Positions 15,818 to 24,590 are shown, counted from the stretch's first letter. The stretch: 33,696 nt of DNA from Neobacillus soli NBRC 102451 (GCF_001591665.1 NZ_BCVI01000034.1:1-33696), one strand, 5' to 3'. Translations and numbers: made by a program. The notes: a model not told the origin generated them from the sequence alone.

Positions 15818-16777
15818 ATGAAAAAGATTATTTCATTATTGGCAATGTTTGTGGTTATTATTGGTCTGGTTGGATGTAGTATGGACGAGGGGTCCAGCAA
15901 GAAAACAGATTCAAAGGCTAAGGATAACGGTAAATTAAAAGTTGGTTTATCGATGAATACATTAAACAATCCTTTCTTCGTTGCTGTGAAAGAAGGAGCA
16001 GAAGCACAGGCCAAGGAAGATAAGGTTGATCTCGTTATTACGGATGCACAAAACGATCCTGGTAAACAATTATCTGACGTAGAAAATCTTTTACAACAAA
16101 ATATCGATGTGTTAATCATTGACCCAACTGATAGTGATGCAATTGCTCAAGCTGTTAAAAAAGCGAACGATGCAAAAATCCCTGTATTTACAATTGATCG
16201 CAACTCTAATGGTGGTGAAGTAATTACTCATATCGGTTTTGACGCCCTTAAGTCTGGTAATATTGCAGGAAACTTCCTAAAGGATGCGCTTGGTGGTAAA
16301 GGGAATATTGTGGAGATTCAAGGGATCTTAGGAACAAACGTAGGACAGTTCAGAAGCAAAGGCTTCAATGAAATTATCGATGCTACTCCTGGCTTTAAGG
16401 TGGTAGCAAAACAAGCAGCAAACTTTGACCGCGGTGAAGCGATGAAAGTAATGGAAGACATTCTTCAGGCAAACCCTAAGATTGATGGAGTATACGCAGC
16501 AAACGACGAAATGGCACTTGGCGCATTAGCAGCAATTGAAGCAGCTGGACGCTTGGATGAAATTACGTTAATTGGCTGTGATGCGATTGATCCATCTCTT
16601 GAAGCGATTAAAGCTGGTAAAATGGAAGCAACTATAGCCGAGCCACCATTCTTCCTTGGAAAAGAAGCGGTTTTAACTGCTCTAAAGATTTCTAAGAAAG
16701 AAAGTGTGGAAAAGGAAGTAATTTTAGATTCTACTCTTGTTACAAAGGATAATGTTACGACAGTAAAAACAAAATAA
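15818..16777 (+). CDS. rbsB: Ribose-binding lipoprotein RbsB
   Basis: 319-residue substrate-binding lipoprotein. The lipobox LVGC (Cys20) ends the signal peptide, followed by a Ser/Lys/Asp-rich linker and the two-lobed type I periplasmic-binding fold (GLSMNTLNNPFFVAVKEGA; DPTDSDAIAQAVKKA; DRNSNGGEV; NDEMALGALAAIEAAG). It captures ribose outside the membrane for RbsC/RbsA. GGAGG precedes the ATG. A stem and then a strong terminator follow, so most operon transcripts should end here. Confidence 0.94.
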   Translation: MKKIISLLAMFVVIIGLVGCSMDEGSSKKTDSKAKDNGKLKVGLSMNTLNNPFFVAVKEGAEAQAKEDKVDLVITDAQNDPGKQLSDVENLLQQNIDVLIIDPTDSDAIAQAVKKANDAKIPVFTIDRNSNGGEVITHIGFDALKSGNIAGNFLKDALGGKGNIVEIQGILGTNVGQFRSKGFNEIIDATPGFKVVAKQAANFDRGEAMKVMEDILQANPKIDGVYAANDEMALGALAAIEAAGRLDEITLIGCDAIDPSLEAIKAGKMEATIAEPPFFLGKEAVLTALKISKKESVEKEVILDSTLVTKDNVTTVKTK

Positions 16778-16791
16778 TCTCTGTTTTGAAT

Positions 16792-16808
16792 ACCGCTTGC
16801 CAAGCGGT
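16792..16808 (+). other. Stem-loop after rbsB
   Basis: ACCGCTT-GCC-AAGCGGT, a 7-bp hairpin without a T-run 14 nt after the rbsB stop. It may protect the 3' end of the high-level rbsB message. Confidence 0.5.
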
Positions 16809-16828
16809 CAATCCAAATCGGTGATAAG

Positions 16829-16863
16829 GTAAAAACGCAATTGTTTTGCGTTTTTACTTTTAT
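16829..16863 (+). terminator. Terminator between rbsB and rbsK
   Basis: GTAAAAACGCAA pairs with TTGCGTTTTTAC (12 bp), followed by TTTTATC. It separates rbsK from the rest of the operon. Confidence 0.82.
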
Positions 16864-16897
16864 CATCATGGATAAAATATCTTAGGAGGGGGATAAT

Positions 16898-17824
16898 ATG
16901 TCGAAAATTGTGGTAGTGGGAAGTTATGTTGTCGATTTAATGAGCCGCACTCCTCATCTTCCAAAGCCAGGTGAAACGGTTCTTGGCGGACCATTCAAAA
17001 TGGGTCCGGGTGGCAAAGGTGGAAACCAGGCAACCGCTGCGGCACGCTGTGGTTCAGAGGTAACTTTTGTTACGAAATTGGGCGATGATATTTTTGGAAA
17101 AGAAGCATTAAAACATTTTAACAGTGAGAAAGTGAATACCCAATACATAAAAGTTGATCCAAACCTGGCAACTGGAGTAGCGTTGATTGAGGTGGATGAT
17201 CAAAGCGAAAACAGCATTGTTGTCGCTTTGGGTGCTTGCGGCACCATTTCTGAAGATGAAGTATTGGAAGTCGAAGAAAAAGTAAAGGAAGCAGATATAG
17301 TTTTGCTTCAATTAGAAACGAGTATCGAAGCGGTTGTCACGACTGTGAAGCTGGCAAAAAAATACGAGGTACCCGTGATTTTGAATCCAGCTCCATTTCA
17401 GGAGTTTCCAAGGGATATCCTTAAGGAAGTTGCCTACATTACTCCAAATGAAACAGAGGCTTTTGAGTTGAGTGGAATTGAAGTAAGGGACGAAGAAACG
17501 GCGTTACTAGCGGCGATAAAGATTTACGAAATGGGTGTTGGTACGGTTATCATTACATTGGGAAGTAAAGGAGCATTCCTTTATACAGGTGGAGAACGGG
17601 GCCAACTAGTTCCAGGTTTCAGGGTGGAAGCGGTCGATACAACTGGAGCAGGAGACGCCTTTAACGGAGGATTTGCCTATGCAATCAGCAACGGAAATTC
17701 GGTGAAAGATGCCATGACCTTCGCCCACGCTGTTGCAGCCTTATCCGTAAAAAAAATAGGCACAGCACCCGCCATGCCACAAAAGTATGAAATAGAAGAG
17801 TTCTTAGCTCAAAGAGTGGACTAG
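16898..17824 (+). CDS. rbsK: Ribokinase RbsK
   Basis: 308-residue PfkB-family kinase that phosphorylates ribose to ribose 5-phosphate. The N-terminal substrate region GSYVVDLM and PGGKGGNQA, NPAPFQEFP, ITPNETEA and the catalytic DTTGAGDAFNGGF (catalytic Asp in GAGD) are present. AGGAGGGGG precedes the ATG. In B. subtilis rbsK follows rbsR; here it is last, after a 120-bp gap with a terminator, so it needs read-through or its own promoter (none clear). REP element E7 starts 3 nt after the stop. Another PfkB sugar kinase is the main alternative. Confidence 0.88.
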   Translation: MSKIVVVGSYVVDLMSRTPHLPKPGETVLGGPFKMGPGGKGGNQATAAARCGSEVTFVTKLGDDIFGKEALKHFNSEKVNTQYIKVDPNLATGVALIEVDDQSENSIVVALGACGTISEDEVLEVEEKVKEADIVLLQLETSIEAVVTTVKLAKKYEVPVILNPAPFQEFPRDILKEVAYITPNETEAFELSGIEVRDEETALLAAIKIYEMGVGTVIITLGSKGAFLYTGGERGQLVPGFRVEAVDTTGAGDAFNGGFAYAISNGNSVKDAMTFAHAVAALSVKKIGTAPAMPQKYEIEEFLAQRVD

Positions 17825-17825
17825 C

Positions 17826-17882
17826 GGGTGTCAGGCACCATCCGTGGACAAATAGGGCTATTTGTCCGTGTGGAGAGGACAG
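17826..17882 (+). repeat. REP-like element E7 (complete)
   Basis: Exact head at 17827-17839, perfect 10-bp hairpin GGACAAATAG/CTATTTGTCC with a GG loop (17846-17867), tail GGAGAGGACAG. It begins 3 nt after the rbsK stop. Confidence 0.9.
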
Positions 17883-17917
17883 CGATTGATTTCATCATCC
17901 AGTAAGTTTCTATAGGG

Positions 17918-17972
17918 AATAAAAAGTGGCTGATTCTAGGTGATTTATAACGCACCCTGAGCCAGCCACTTC
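17918..17972 (-). terminator. Minus-strand terminator-like inverted repeat
   Basis: On the minus strand AAGTGGCTG pairs with CAGCCACTT across a 30-nt loop that can itself fold (AGGGTG/CACCT), followed by TTTATT. It is 320 bp past the protease stop, so it may belong to a lost gene. Confidence 0.45.
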
Positions 17973-18260
17973 CTGATAAATATTATTATAATTCTATTTG
18001 CTTCTTAAGTTCGTTTTGAAATCTTAGCTGTTCTCCGGTGTTACCAAGCCAGAGGAAATTTTATTGTTCATGGGACTCTTTTCTTGGATTTCCCTTTGAT
18101 GAATGTTTTTTTGCCACTCAAAAGTTTTTTTGATGTTTACAAATAAGGCATTTTTTAAAACTCTTTACCAAGAGCAGTGAAGATATCCGATAAACTCAAT
18201 CCCTTGTTGATTACTGCTTGAATAATTTAGCGTTGTCTTGATTAGCGGCCAAGCTAAGCG
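17973..18260. other. Gene-poor stretch between REP E7 and E8
   Basis: No intact ORF with an SD. On the minus strand short open pieces separated by stops (including KHQKNF and LGNTGEQLRFQNELKKQIEL) could be a decayed gene upstream of the terminator at 17918-17972. I cannot assign a family. Confidence 0.3.
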
Positions 18261-18275
18261 TGGTGTCAGGCACCG
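18261..18275 (+). repeat. REP-like head E8 (solitary)
   Basis: Exact 13-mer at 18262-18274, preceded by T. No second hairpin follows. It lies 21 nt past the stop of the minus-strand protease gene. Confidence 0.8.
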
Positions 18276-18295
18276 CTATTACATTCCCCCTCCCC

Positions 18296-19690
18296 TTACT
18301 CTGGTTTTTCTTCCTCATCTTTTTTCTGTTTTTTCTGGTGTTCTTGCAGGGCAAGGAGAATGTCCTGGACATCGATTTTTCCATCTTTGTTTAGGTCGGC
18401 TAAGGTATTCTCCGGAACAACAGGCGGAGGAACCGGTGCAGGTACAGGGGCAACGACTGTTTCCGCTGCATTTGGCTTTTTCGGCCTAAAAACAAAGGTA
18501 AATACAAGCAGAATAATAATCAGCAGTCCGGAAACCCCATCAACGATGTAGAAGAGCGTTGTATAATCGGACCACAGCGTCTTACTACTGCCCATCTTTT
18601 TCTCGGAATTCGCGATATATTGTTTGATTTCAGAGTGATTTGGATAGATTCGCTGGACGGCCTCAAATTTATCTAAGGCATGCTTATAATAGCCGCCCCA
18701 ATAAAGAGCAAGCCCCTCTTTATAGAGTTTATCCGTGTCACTGTTCGTATTTTTAACCCCGGCCTGATTGACAAATTCCTTTACCGTATTCACTGGTACG
18801 GCAAAATTAAATCCTTGGACCTCCTGGCCGTTCACCGTATCGCCTCTAAAGGTTAATAAACCAACAATCTGTCCTTTTTCATTAATGACCGGCCCGCCGC
18901 TATTTCCGTGTGTGGCTGCCGCATTTAATTGAATTACCGGACTTCCTTGTTCTGTTTTCTTTGAAGTAGCTGAAATCTGCCCGGCATTCATGGAAGAAAC
19001 AAGGGAGGAATCCGGCGATAACAGTTCTGAATCACCTGCTGCTGGGTAGCCGCTGACCCAAATATTTTCTTGGTTTTGGATATTATCTGAGTTTCCAAGT
19101 GGTAAGGTAGGCAGGTTCTTTCCTTCAACTTTTAGAACGGCTACATCTTTCCCTTCATTGATAGGGGCACCGTAACTTTTAATTTCGCCGTCAAGAATAT
19201 CTCCACCGGGTAATATTACCTTTAGCACCTTCTTAATACCGGTGTATTGCGTATGTTTGACCATATATTTATAGGCTACTTCATAGTCAATTTTATAGTG
19301 GTCTGCCATGATTGTAACAAGTTGTTTAAAGGCGGCACTGGTGATACCGGCGTCATCCATCTTGGATTGTTCGACCACATGGGCATTTGTAACGATATAT
19401 CCGTCAGAGCTTATAATCGCACCGGACCCAGACCCGCCAATAATACTTTGATAGTTTAACTTATCCAAAATAGCCGCGACTTCAGGGTCATTGGCGGCGT
19501 TATTAAACTGCCAGCCAACCACAGCGTAGTCGATGATCCGAACCACAGCAGGCTTAGAGTACTCAGCAAGCTTTTGGGCTTGAGAAATGTTCCCGGCAGC
19601 AGGCTTGATATTTAATAGGAAGAGAGAGGCAACCATGACGGCAATAAGTACCAAACTGATCGGTACAGTAAAAAGGGCTCTTTTTTTCAA
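18296..19690 (-). CDS. Membrane-anchored trypsin-like serine protease with EF-hand tail
   Basis: 464-residue protein. TM1 (about 8-28) is followed by a chymotrypsin-fold protease with catalytic triad H104 (TNAHVVE), D182 (GKDVAVLK) and S264 (THGNSGGP). A TPR-like segment (about 320-365) precedes TM2 (about 383-401), a Pro/Val/Ala linker and a Ca-binding EF-hand/dockerin-like loop (D-x-N-x-D-G-x-I-D, about 432-440), ending in a charged tail. There is no PDZ domain, so it is not a standard HtrA. With two TMs the EF-hand should be cytoplasmic and the protease outside. The start is TTG 19690 (AGGTGG 8 nt upstream), giving MKKRALF; the GTG at 19702 overlaps the SD. Confidence 0.85.
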   Translation of the reverse strand: MKKRALFTVPISLVLIAVMVASLFLLNIKPAAGNISQAQKLAEYSKPAVVRIIDYAVVGWQFNNAANDPEVAAILDKLNYQSIIGGSGSGAIISSDGYIVTNAHVVEQSKMDDAGITSAAFKQLVTIMADHYKIDYEVAYKYMVKHTQYTGIKKVLKVILPGGDILDGEIKSYGAPINEGKDVAVLKVEGKNLPTLPLGNSDNIQNQENIWVSGYPAAGDSELLSPDSSLVSSMNAGQISATSKKTEQGSPVIQLNAAATHGNSGGPVINEKGQIVGLLTFRGDTVNGQEVQGFNFAVPVNTVKEFVNQAGVKNTNSDTDKLYKEGLALYWGGYYKHALDKFEAVQRIYPNHSEIKQYIANSEKKMGSSKTLWSDYTTLFYIVDGVSGLLIIILLVFTFVFRPKKPNAAETVVAPVPAPVPPPVVPENTLADLNKDGKIDVQDILLALQEHQKKQKKDEEEKPE

Positions 19691-19961
19691 AATAAAATCC
19701 ACCTCTTAGTTCGAATATTTAAAAAATTATACTCTGCACTATATTCGGAGGTGACTAAAAGGGAATATTGTACATGTAAAACTTTTGGCGAAAGTTGGTT
19801 AAGTACAGAAGATCAAATTGGTGATCCCACCTGTTACCACAATCCTGCTTTAATCCACTTATGTAATTTGTTATCATGATAGATAGGGCTTAACCGGCAA
19901 TAATTATTCAGAAATACATAGGAATTGTACAATGACTGTTGCTGTACAACGTGGAGGTCTT

Positions 19962-21110
19962 ATGGAGAATCAATTGAAAATAATGACTGTTTTTGGAACA
20001 AGACCGGAAGCGATTAAAATGGCTCCGCTTGTCAAGGAATTGGAAAAATATCCGGATAAAATTAAATCCATCGTTACGGTCACAGCGCAGCACCGAGAAA
20101 TGCTTGACCAAGTGCTGCATATTTTTGGAATTGCACCTGATTATGATTTAAATATAATGAAGGAACGTCAAACATTAATTGATGTCACTACCCGAAGTTT
20201 AGAAGGACTCAGCCAAGTATTGGCGGAGGTAAAACCGGATATCGTCTTGGTCCATGGCGACACGACGACGACTTTCGCAGCAAGCTTGGCTGCTTTCTAT
20301 CATTCCATCCCTATTGGACATGTGGAGGCGGGGCTTCGGACTCATAATAAGTATTCACCCTACCCTGAGGAAATGAACCGCCAGTTGACAGGCGTCTTGG
20401 CCGATCTTCATTTTTCGCCAACGAGACAATCAAAGCAAAACCTTTTAGTTGAAAATAAACGGGAAGCTGGCATTTTTATCACGGGAAATACCGCCATTGA
20501 TGCGTTAAAGACGACGGTAAAAACGAATTATTCACATCCTGTTTTAGATAAAATTGGGGATGACCGATTAATTTTAATGACGGCTCATCGACGGGAAAAT
20601 ACCGGTAAACCGATGGAAAACATGTTCCGTGCGATACGCCGTGTGGTTGAAAAGCACGGGGATGTTCAGGTGGTCTACCCGGTTCATATGAATCCCGTGG
20701 TGAGGGAAATTGCCAACCGTGTATTAGGGGACAACAACCGCATTCATCTGATTGAGCCGCTAGATGTGATTGATTTTCATAACTTTGCCTCCAGGGCCTA
20801 TTTGATTTTGACGGATTCCGGTGGCGTCCAGGAGGAGGCACCATCGTTGGGTGTGCCAGTGCTGGTGCTGCGGGATACAACGGAACGGCCGGAAGGAATT
20901 GAGGCCGGGACTTTGAAACTTGCCGGAACAAATGAAGAAACTATCTATGGTTTGGCAGACGAACTGTTATCCAATAAGGAGGCACATGACCAAATGGCCA
21001 AAGCCTCCAACCCATACGGAGATGGCCAAGCCTCCAAACGAATCGTCGAAGCCATCCTCTACCACTTTGAAAACGGCGAGAACCGGCCAGCGGACTTCGG
21101 CGGCGAATAA
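19962..21110 (+). CDS. mnaA: UDP-N-acetylglucosamine 2-epimerase (non-hydrolysing)
   Basis: 382-residue cytoplasmic enzyme that interconverts UDP-GlcNAc and UDP-ManNAc, the precursor for teichoic acid linkage units and other ManNAc polymers. Family motifs present: MTVFGTRPEAIKMAPL, TAQHREMLDQ, VHGDTTTTFA, GHVEAGLRT, PEEMNRQL, TAHRREN, VYPVHMNP, LTDSGGVQEEAP, RDTTERPE and GTLKLAG. The start is ATG 19962 with GGAGG close upstream; an ATG at 19932 with AGGA is possible. A hairpin array and REP E9 follow the gene. Equivalent names are wecB and yvyH. Confidence 0.93.
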   Translation: MENQLKIMTVFGTRPEAIKMAPLVKELEKYPDKIKSIVTVTAQHREMLDQVLHIFGIAPDYDLNIMKERQTLIDVTTRSLEGLSQVLAEVKPDIVLVHGDTTTTFAASLAAFYHSIPIGHVEAGLRTHNKYSPYPEEMNRQLTGVLADLHFSPTRQSKQNLLVENKREAGIFITGNTAIDALKTTVKTNYSHPVLDKIGDDRLILMTAHRRENTGKPMENMFRAIRRVVEKHGDVQVVYPVHMNPVVREIANRVLGDNNRIHLIEPLDVIDFHNFASRAYLILTDSGGVQEEAPSLGVPVLVLRDTTERPEGIEAGTLKLAGTNEETIYGLADELLSNKEAHDQMAKASNPYGDGQASKRIVEAILYHFENGENRPADFGGE

Positions 21111-21140
21111 TTTTAAGCAGTTTAAGTAGTGTCAAAACAA

Positions 21141-21175
21141 TGTTGTCACCAATGGTGACAACATTGGTGACAACA
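21141..21175 (+). repeat. GGTGACAACA hairpin and tandem repeat leading into REP E9
   Basis: TGTTGTCACC-AAT-GGTGACAACA is a perfect 10-bp hairpin. The right arm GGTGACAACA is repeated 12 nt later, and the E9 head follows with the same 12-nt phase, so three GGTG-starting units run in register. Confidence 0.75.
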
Positions 21176-21176
21176 A

Positions 21177-21223
21177 TGGTGTCAGGCACCACGCGTGGAC
21201 ACTTGTCCGCGTGGGTAGGACAC
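21177..21223 (+). repeat. REP-like element E9 (complete)
   Basis: Exact head at 21178-21190, about 10-bp hairpin around GGACA-CT-TGTCC (two G-T wobbles), tail GGGTAGGACAC, the copy closest to the GTAG-type tag of classical REPs. Confidence 0.88.
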
Positions 21224-21244
21224 GCTGGAGGAATGGGGTAAATT

Positions 21245-21631
21245 ATGAAGCTGAAAAAAATCCATCATGTTGCGGTGATTTGTTCGGATTATGAAAGGTC
21301 CAAGGAATTTTACGTTCGGATTTTGGGGCTGACACCCATAAACGAAGTCTATCGAGAGGGAAGAGATTCCTATAAGCTGGATTTGGAAGTGAACGGCCAA
21401 TACCAGATTGAGTTGTTTTCGTTCCCTAATCCTCCTGCTCGGCCAAGCTATCCGGAAGCGGCCGGATTAAGGCATCTTGCCTTTGAAGTGGATGATATCG
21501 AAGAGGCAGTGCACAATTTAACTGAACATCACCTCCATGTTGAAACCATTCGCTTTGATCCCATAACAAACAAGAAATTTACCTTCTTTGCTGATCCAGA
21601 TGGGCTTCCGATTGAACTTTATGAAAGCTGA
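21245..21631 (+). CDS. VOC-family glyoxalase I-like metalloprotein (YaeR/SMU1112c type)
   Basis: 128-residue single-domain vicinal oxygen chelate protein. Four metal ligands can be read in the usual order: His of KIHHVAV (about 7-8), Glu of YQIELFSF, His of GLRHLAFEV and Glu of LPIELYES at the C-terminus. It resembles the YaeR/GloA2 group, glyoxalase I-like metalloproteins of uncertain substrate. GGAGG lies upstream of the ATG. It is probably a stand-alone gene between REP E9 and the terminator at 21682. Confidence 0.87.
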   Translation: MKLKKIHHVAVICSDYERSKEFYVRILGLTPINEVYREGRDSYKLDLEVNGQYQIELFSFPNPPARPSYPEAAGLRHLAFEVDDIEEAVHNLTEHHLHVETIRFDPITNKKFTFFADPDGLPIELYES

Positions 21632-21681
21632 TTTAATGCAGGTTATCGGTTTTGGAATATGGAATAATAAATGGATAAAAT

Positions 21682-21712
21682 AAAGGGGCTTCCGATATAC
21701 CGGCAGCCCTTT
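21682..21712 (-). terminator. Terminator between VOC and His-rich genes
   Basis: AAAGGGCTGCCGG with CGGAAGCCCCTTT on the minus strand (one bulge), followed by ATTTTAT. It serves mainly the minus-strand gene but could stop both. Confidence 0.65.
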
Positions 21713-21746
21713 CTAGTTAAAGTGACTTAAGATTTTATCAAAAAAT

Positions 21747-22418
21747 TTAATATATGCCCATACCTGAATTTATACTTGGAAGGCCGTATTCGCTTGGCGC
21801 CCATGTGCCATATCCGCTGCCCAACCCTGGATTGGGTTGATATGGACCATATGTGCCCATAGTAGGTCCGTATCCTGGGTAACCAACAGGCGAAGCACTT
21901 GTGGTGCCGTAACCGACTTCCGGACCATAACCTGGGTAACCCGGGTAACCTGGGACAGGTGCATAACCAACCGGACTTCCGTAGCCATAAGCACCATAAC
22001 CAACAGGGGCCGATCCATGTGCCAGTCCGGAGCCTAAATAGCCTAATCCCAGCCCAAGCAGGCCAGCTCCCAATGTTCCAAATCCAGTATTAGAGTTGGG
22101 CTGGTTTCCATGATGGTGGGGGTATCCGTGGTGTTGTTGCCCCCCATGTTGAGTTTGGCCGCCGTGATGATGCTGCTGGTTTCCATGAGGTTGCTGTCCC
22201 CCGTGTTGAAACGTGCCTCCGTGCTGCTGGTTTCCATGGTGCTGCCCTCCATGTTGAAATGCGTCCCCGTGGTGCTGCTGCCCTCCATGCTGAAACGGGC
22301 CCTCATGATGCTGGCCCCCGTGTTGAAATTGGCTCCCGGACCCATGGTGGTGCTGGCTACCTTCCTGCTGTTTCTTTTGCTTGTGCTGCTCAACAGGCAT
22401 GCGATAAGGATAATACAA
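21747..22418 (-). CDS. His/Gln/Gly-rich repeat protein, possibly spore coat
   Basis: 223-residue low-complexity protein. After a short basic N-terminus (YYPYRMPVEQHKQKKQ), residues about 20-112 are tandem imperfect repeats of FQHGGQxHHGN/D. Next come a Gly/Leu-rich hydrophobic stretch (GAGLLGLGLGYLGSGLAHG) and a Gly/Tyr/Pro-rich C-terminus. No signal peptide is seen. The His density suggests metal binding, and the composition resembles Bacillus spore coat or exosporium proteins. The start is TTG 22418 with GAGAGGGG 6 nt upstream; the ATG at 22445 precedes this SD. A sigma-K-like -10 lies upstream. Function is not assigned. Confidence 0.7.
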   Translation of the reverse strand: MYYPYRMPVEQHKQKKQQEGSQHHHGSGSQFQHGGQHHEGPFQHGGQQHHGDAFQHGGQHHGNQQHGGTFQHGGQQPHGNQQHHHGGQTQHGGQQHHGYPHHHGNQPNSNTGFGTLGAGLLGLGLGYLGSGLAHGSAPVGYGAYGYGSPVGYAPVPGYPGYPGYGPEVGYGTTSASPVGYPGYGPTMGTYGPYQPNPGLGSGYGTWAPSEYGLPSINSGMGIY

Positions 22419-22446
22419 AAGAATCCCCTCTCTCCTCTTTATCATT

Positions 22447-22455
22447 TAGCCTATG
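22447..22455 (-). promoter_or_regulatory. Possible sigma-K -10 element
   Basis: On the minus strand CATAGGCTA fits CATAnnnTA, the -10 of the mother-cell factor sigma-K, about 30 nt before the TTG start of the His-rich gene. The matching AC at -35 is not seen. Confidence 0.3.
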
Positions 22456-22688
22456 CAGCCCTTAATATTATTCTTGGGCAGGAGCCCATAATTCCGAGAA
22501 TCCAAGGATGGTGGGCCATGGATTCTTAGTTCATCAACTCAATCCTTTGTCGTTCCTTTCATTGTAGAATACGTCTCAAGTCTTAGATTTCTTTCCGTTT
22601 GTGGTCCATGGCAGGCAGGAGTATTTTCGTGTATTGTGGAAGTAGTAAATGGAAATAACCTTTTTTTGATAGGGAATTTTGAAGAATG
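22456..22688. other. Divergent gap between the His-rich gene and xpaC
   Basis: Contains the hairpins TGGGCAGGAGCCCA and AGAATCC...GGATTCT (22497-22526), together palindrome-rich but without a T-run. Nothing else is recognised before the sigma-W promoter. Confidence 0.4.
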
Positions 22689-22714
22689 TGAAACATTCAT
22701 TTGCTTCATTCGTA
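22689..22714 (+). promoter_or_regulatory. Sigma-W (ECF) promoter of xpaC-telA
   Basis: TGAAAC, exactly 16 nt, then CGTA, the textbook sigma-W pattern of Bacillus, 38 nt before the xpaC start. It predicts induction by cell-envelope stress. Confidence 0.85.
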
Positions 22715-22751
22715 TCAATAGAAAGGATTATTAGTCAGGAGTCGATTAATT

Positions 22752-23408
22752 ATGAACCCTTTTCTATCGTTTCTTGTTCGCTCGTTTGTAGCCGTCCCGA
22801 TAACCGTTATCACTTGGCTGGTATGTATGATTCCTTTAGGACTTACCTTATTGCCTTCGACTGGATATGCATTACTGGGAGGGGTCCTTACTCACTTAGT
22901 CCTGTCGGTATTTATGAATACTCGCTTTTTAAAAAGACATCAGTTATCAAGGAAGGAATATCGCTACATTAAGAAAAATCTCGCCGAGGCGAAACAGAAA
23001 ATTAACCGCTTGAATAAAAGCATTTTTAAGATTCGTGATATTTATTCCGTTAAGCAAAGAATTGACATCCACCGGATTACCAAAAAAATACACAAAATGG
23101 CAACAACGGAGCCGAAGCGTTTTTATAAGGCTGAAGAATTTTATTTTTCCCATTTAGATTCCGTCGTTGAACTCACAGAAAAATATAGCTTTTTATCCGC
23201 CCAGCCAAAGAAAAACATGGAGATGGGCCAATCCCTGATTGAAACGCGTCACACATTGAATGAACTAACAAAGTTATTGGAAGAGGATTTATATCACGTG
23301 ATATCCGATGATATCGATAACTTAAATTTTGAAATAGATGTTGCAAAGCATTCCATTAATAAGAAAAAGGATGCAAAATTTCCTGAAGAGAATAGGTGGC
23401 TGAAATGA
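22752..23408 (+). CDS. xpaC: XpaC-like membrane protein
   Basis: 218-residue protein with two N-terminal hydrophobic segments (about 5-27 and 33-54) and a charged, helical cytoplasmic remainder ([38 protein letters not shown]). It matches XpaC, named after 5-bromo-4-chloroindolyl phosphate hydrolysis, although its biochemical role is unclear. The gene overlaps telA by 4 nt (ATGA), the xpaC-yaaN pair of Bacillus, and lies behind a sigma-W promoter. AGGAG lies 9-10 nt before the ATG. Confidence 0.87.
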   Translation: MNPFLSFLVRSFVAVPITVITWLVCMIPLGLTLLPSTGYALLGGVLTHLVLSVFMNTRFLKRHQLSRKEYRYIKKNLAEAKQKINRLNKSIFKIRDIYSVKQRIDIHRITKKIHKMATTEPKRFYKAEEFYFSHLDSVVELTEKYSFLSAQPKKNMEMGQSLIETRHTLNELTKLLEEDLYHVISDDIDNLNFEIDVAKHSINKKKDAKFPEENRWLK

Positions 23409-24583
23409 GCGAAAACAACCCAATCCAACCCAATAAAGCTGGTAATTTATTAGACGATATCCTTGCCAATCCATTTGGTGATAATCTTGAACTTGCTAAA
23501 AACCCAGTTGTGCAACCAAGTGAGGTCAGGCCGGTAAAGTTAATTGATGTGATTCCGGAAGAAAACAGGGCAAAGGCGTATCAGATTGCTGAACAGATTG
23601 ACCCGGCAAACCATCAATCAATGATATTATACGGGACCCAAGCACAAGGAAAGCTGCTGTCCTTCTCGCACACGATGCTTGAACATGTTCAGAAACAGGA
23701 TGTTGGCGAAATCGGGGAAATCATTAGTGACTTAATGAAGAGGTTAGATCAAGTGAATCCGGATGAGCTGAAGGATGGGAAGCCATCCTTGTTTGCACGT
23801 ATGTTTGGAAAAATTTCAAGCTCCCTGCAAGAAGTTCTTTCAAAATACCAAAAAACAGGAGCCCAAATTGATCGAATCAGTGTGAAGCTCGACCGTAGTA
23901 AAAATGTCCTCATGTCCGATATCAAATTGCTCGAGCAGCTTTATGAAACGAATAAAGAATACTTTCACGCCCTGAATGTCTTTATCGCCGCTGGGGAAAT
24001 CAAGCTGGAAGAAATGCAGGAGAAAACCATCCCTCAGCTAAAAAAAGCAGCTGAAGCGGCAAATGATCAAATGAAGTTTCAAGAAGTCAACGATATGATC
24101 CAATTTGCTGACCGTTTAGACAAGCGCCTCCATGATTTGAAATTAAGCCGTGAAATCACCATTCAAAGTGCTCCACAAATCCGGTTGATTCAAAACACGA
24201 ACCAGGCACTTGTCGAAAAGATTCAATCTTCGATTATGACGGCAATCCCATTATGGAAGAATCAAGTCGCGATTGCGCTAACATTAATTCGCCAGCGCCA
24301 CGCTGTTGAGGCTCAAAAGCAGGTTTCCAAAACCACCAATGAATTGCTCTTGAAAAATGCAGAAATGCTGAAAACCAATACAATCGAAACAGCGAAAGAA
24401 AACGAGCGTGGCCTCGTTGATATCGAAACATTAAAGAAAACGCAGGAAAGCCTTATAACTACCCTTGAGGAAACGATGCGCATCCAAGAGGAAGGCCGCC
24501 ACAAACGCCGCCAAGCCGAACAAGACCTTGCGGCCATGGAAAACGACCTGCGACTAAAACTATTAGAGATAAAAGGAAAATAA
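23405..24583 (+). CDS. telA: TelA/YaaN family toxic anion resistance protein
   Basis: 392-residue, mostly alpha-helical cytoplasmic protein without membrane segments and with long coiled-coil regions (about 155-240 and 290-390). It is a TelA family member (KlaA/YaaN), linked to tellurite and cell-envelope stress resistance; the mechanism is not established. The [17 protein letters not shown] stretch and the [12 protein letters not shown] segment are typical. The start is ATG 23405, overlapping the xpaC stop, with AGGTGG upstream. It is cotranscribed with xpaC; a strong terminator follows. Confidence 0.9.
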   Translation: MSENNPIQPNKAGNLLDDILANPFGDNLELAKNPVVQPSEVRPVKLIDVIPEENRAKAYQIAEQIDPANHQSMILYGTQAQGKLLSFSHTMLEHVQKQDVGEIGEIISDLMKRLDQVNPDELKDGKPSLFARMFGKISSSLQEVLSKYQKTGAQIDRISVKLDRSKNVLMSDIKLLEQLYETNKEYFHALNVFIAAGEIKLEEMQEKTIPQLKKAAEAANDQMKFQEVNDMIQFADRLDKRLHDLKLSREITIQSAPQIRLIQNTNQALVEKIQSSIMTAIPLWKNQVAIALTLIRQRHAVEAQKQVSKTTNELLLKNAEMLKTNTIETAKENERGLVDIETLKKTQESLITTLEETMRIQEEGRHKRRQAEQDLAAMENDLRLKLLEIKGK

Positions 24584-24590
24584 TTAAAAA

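Noticed and set aside
17973..18180. Decayed transposase or gene on the minus strand
   Set aside because: Short open pieces are separated by several stops and resemble no family I can name; kept only as an uncertain gap.
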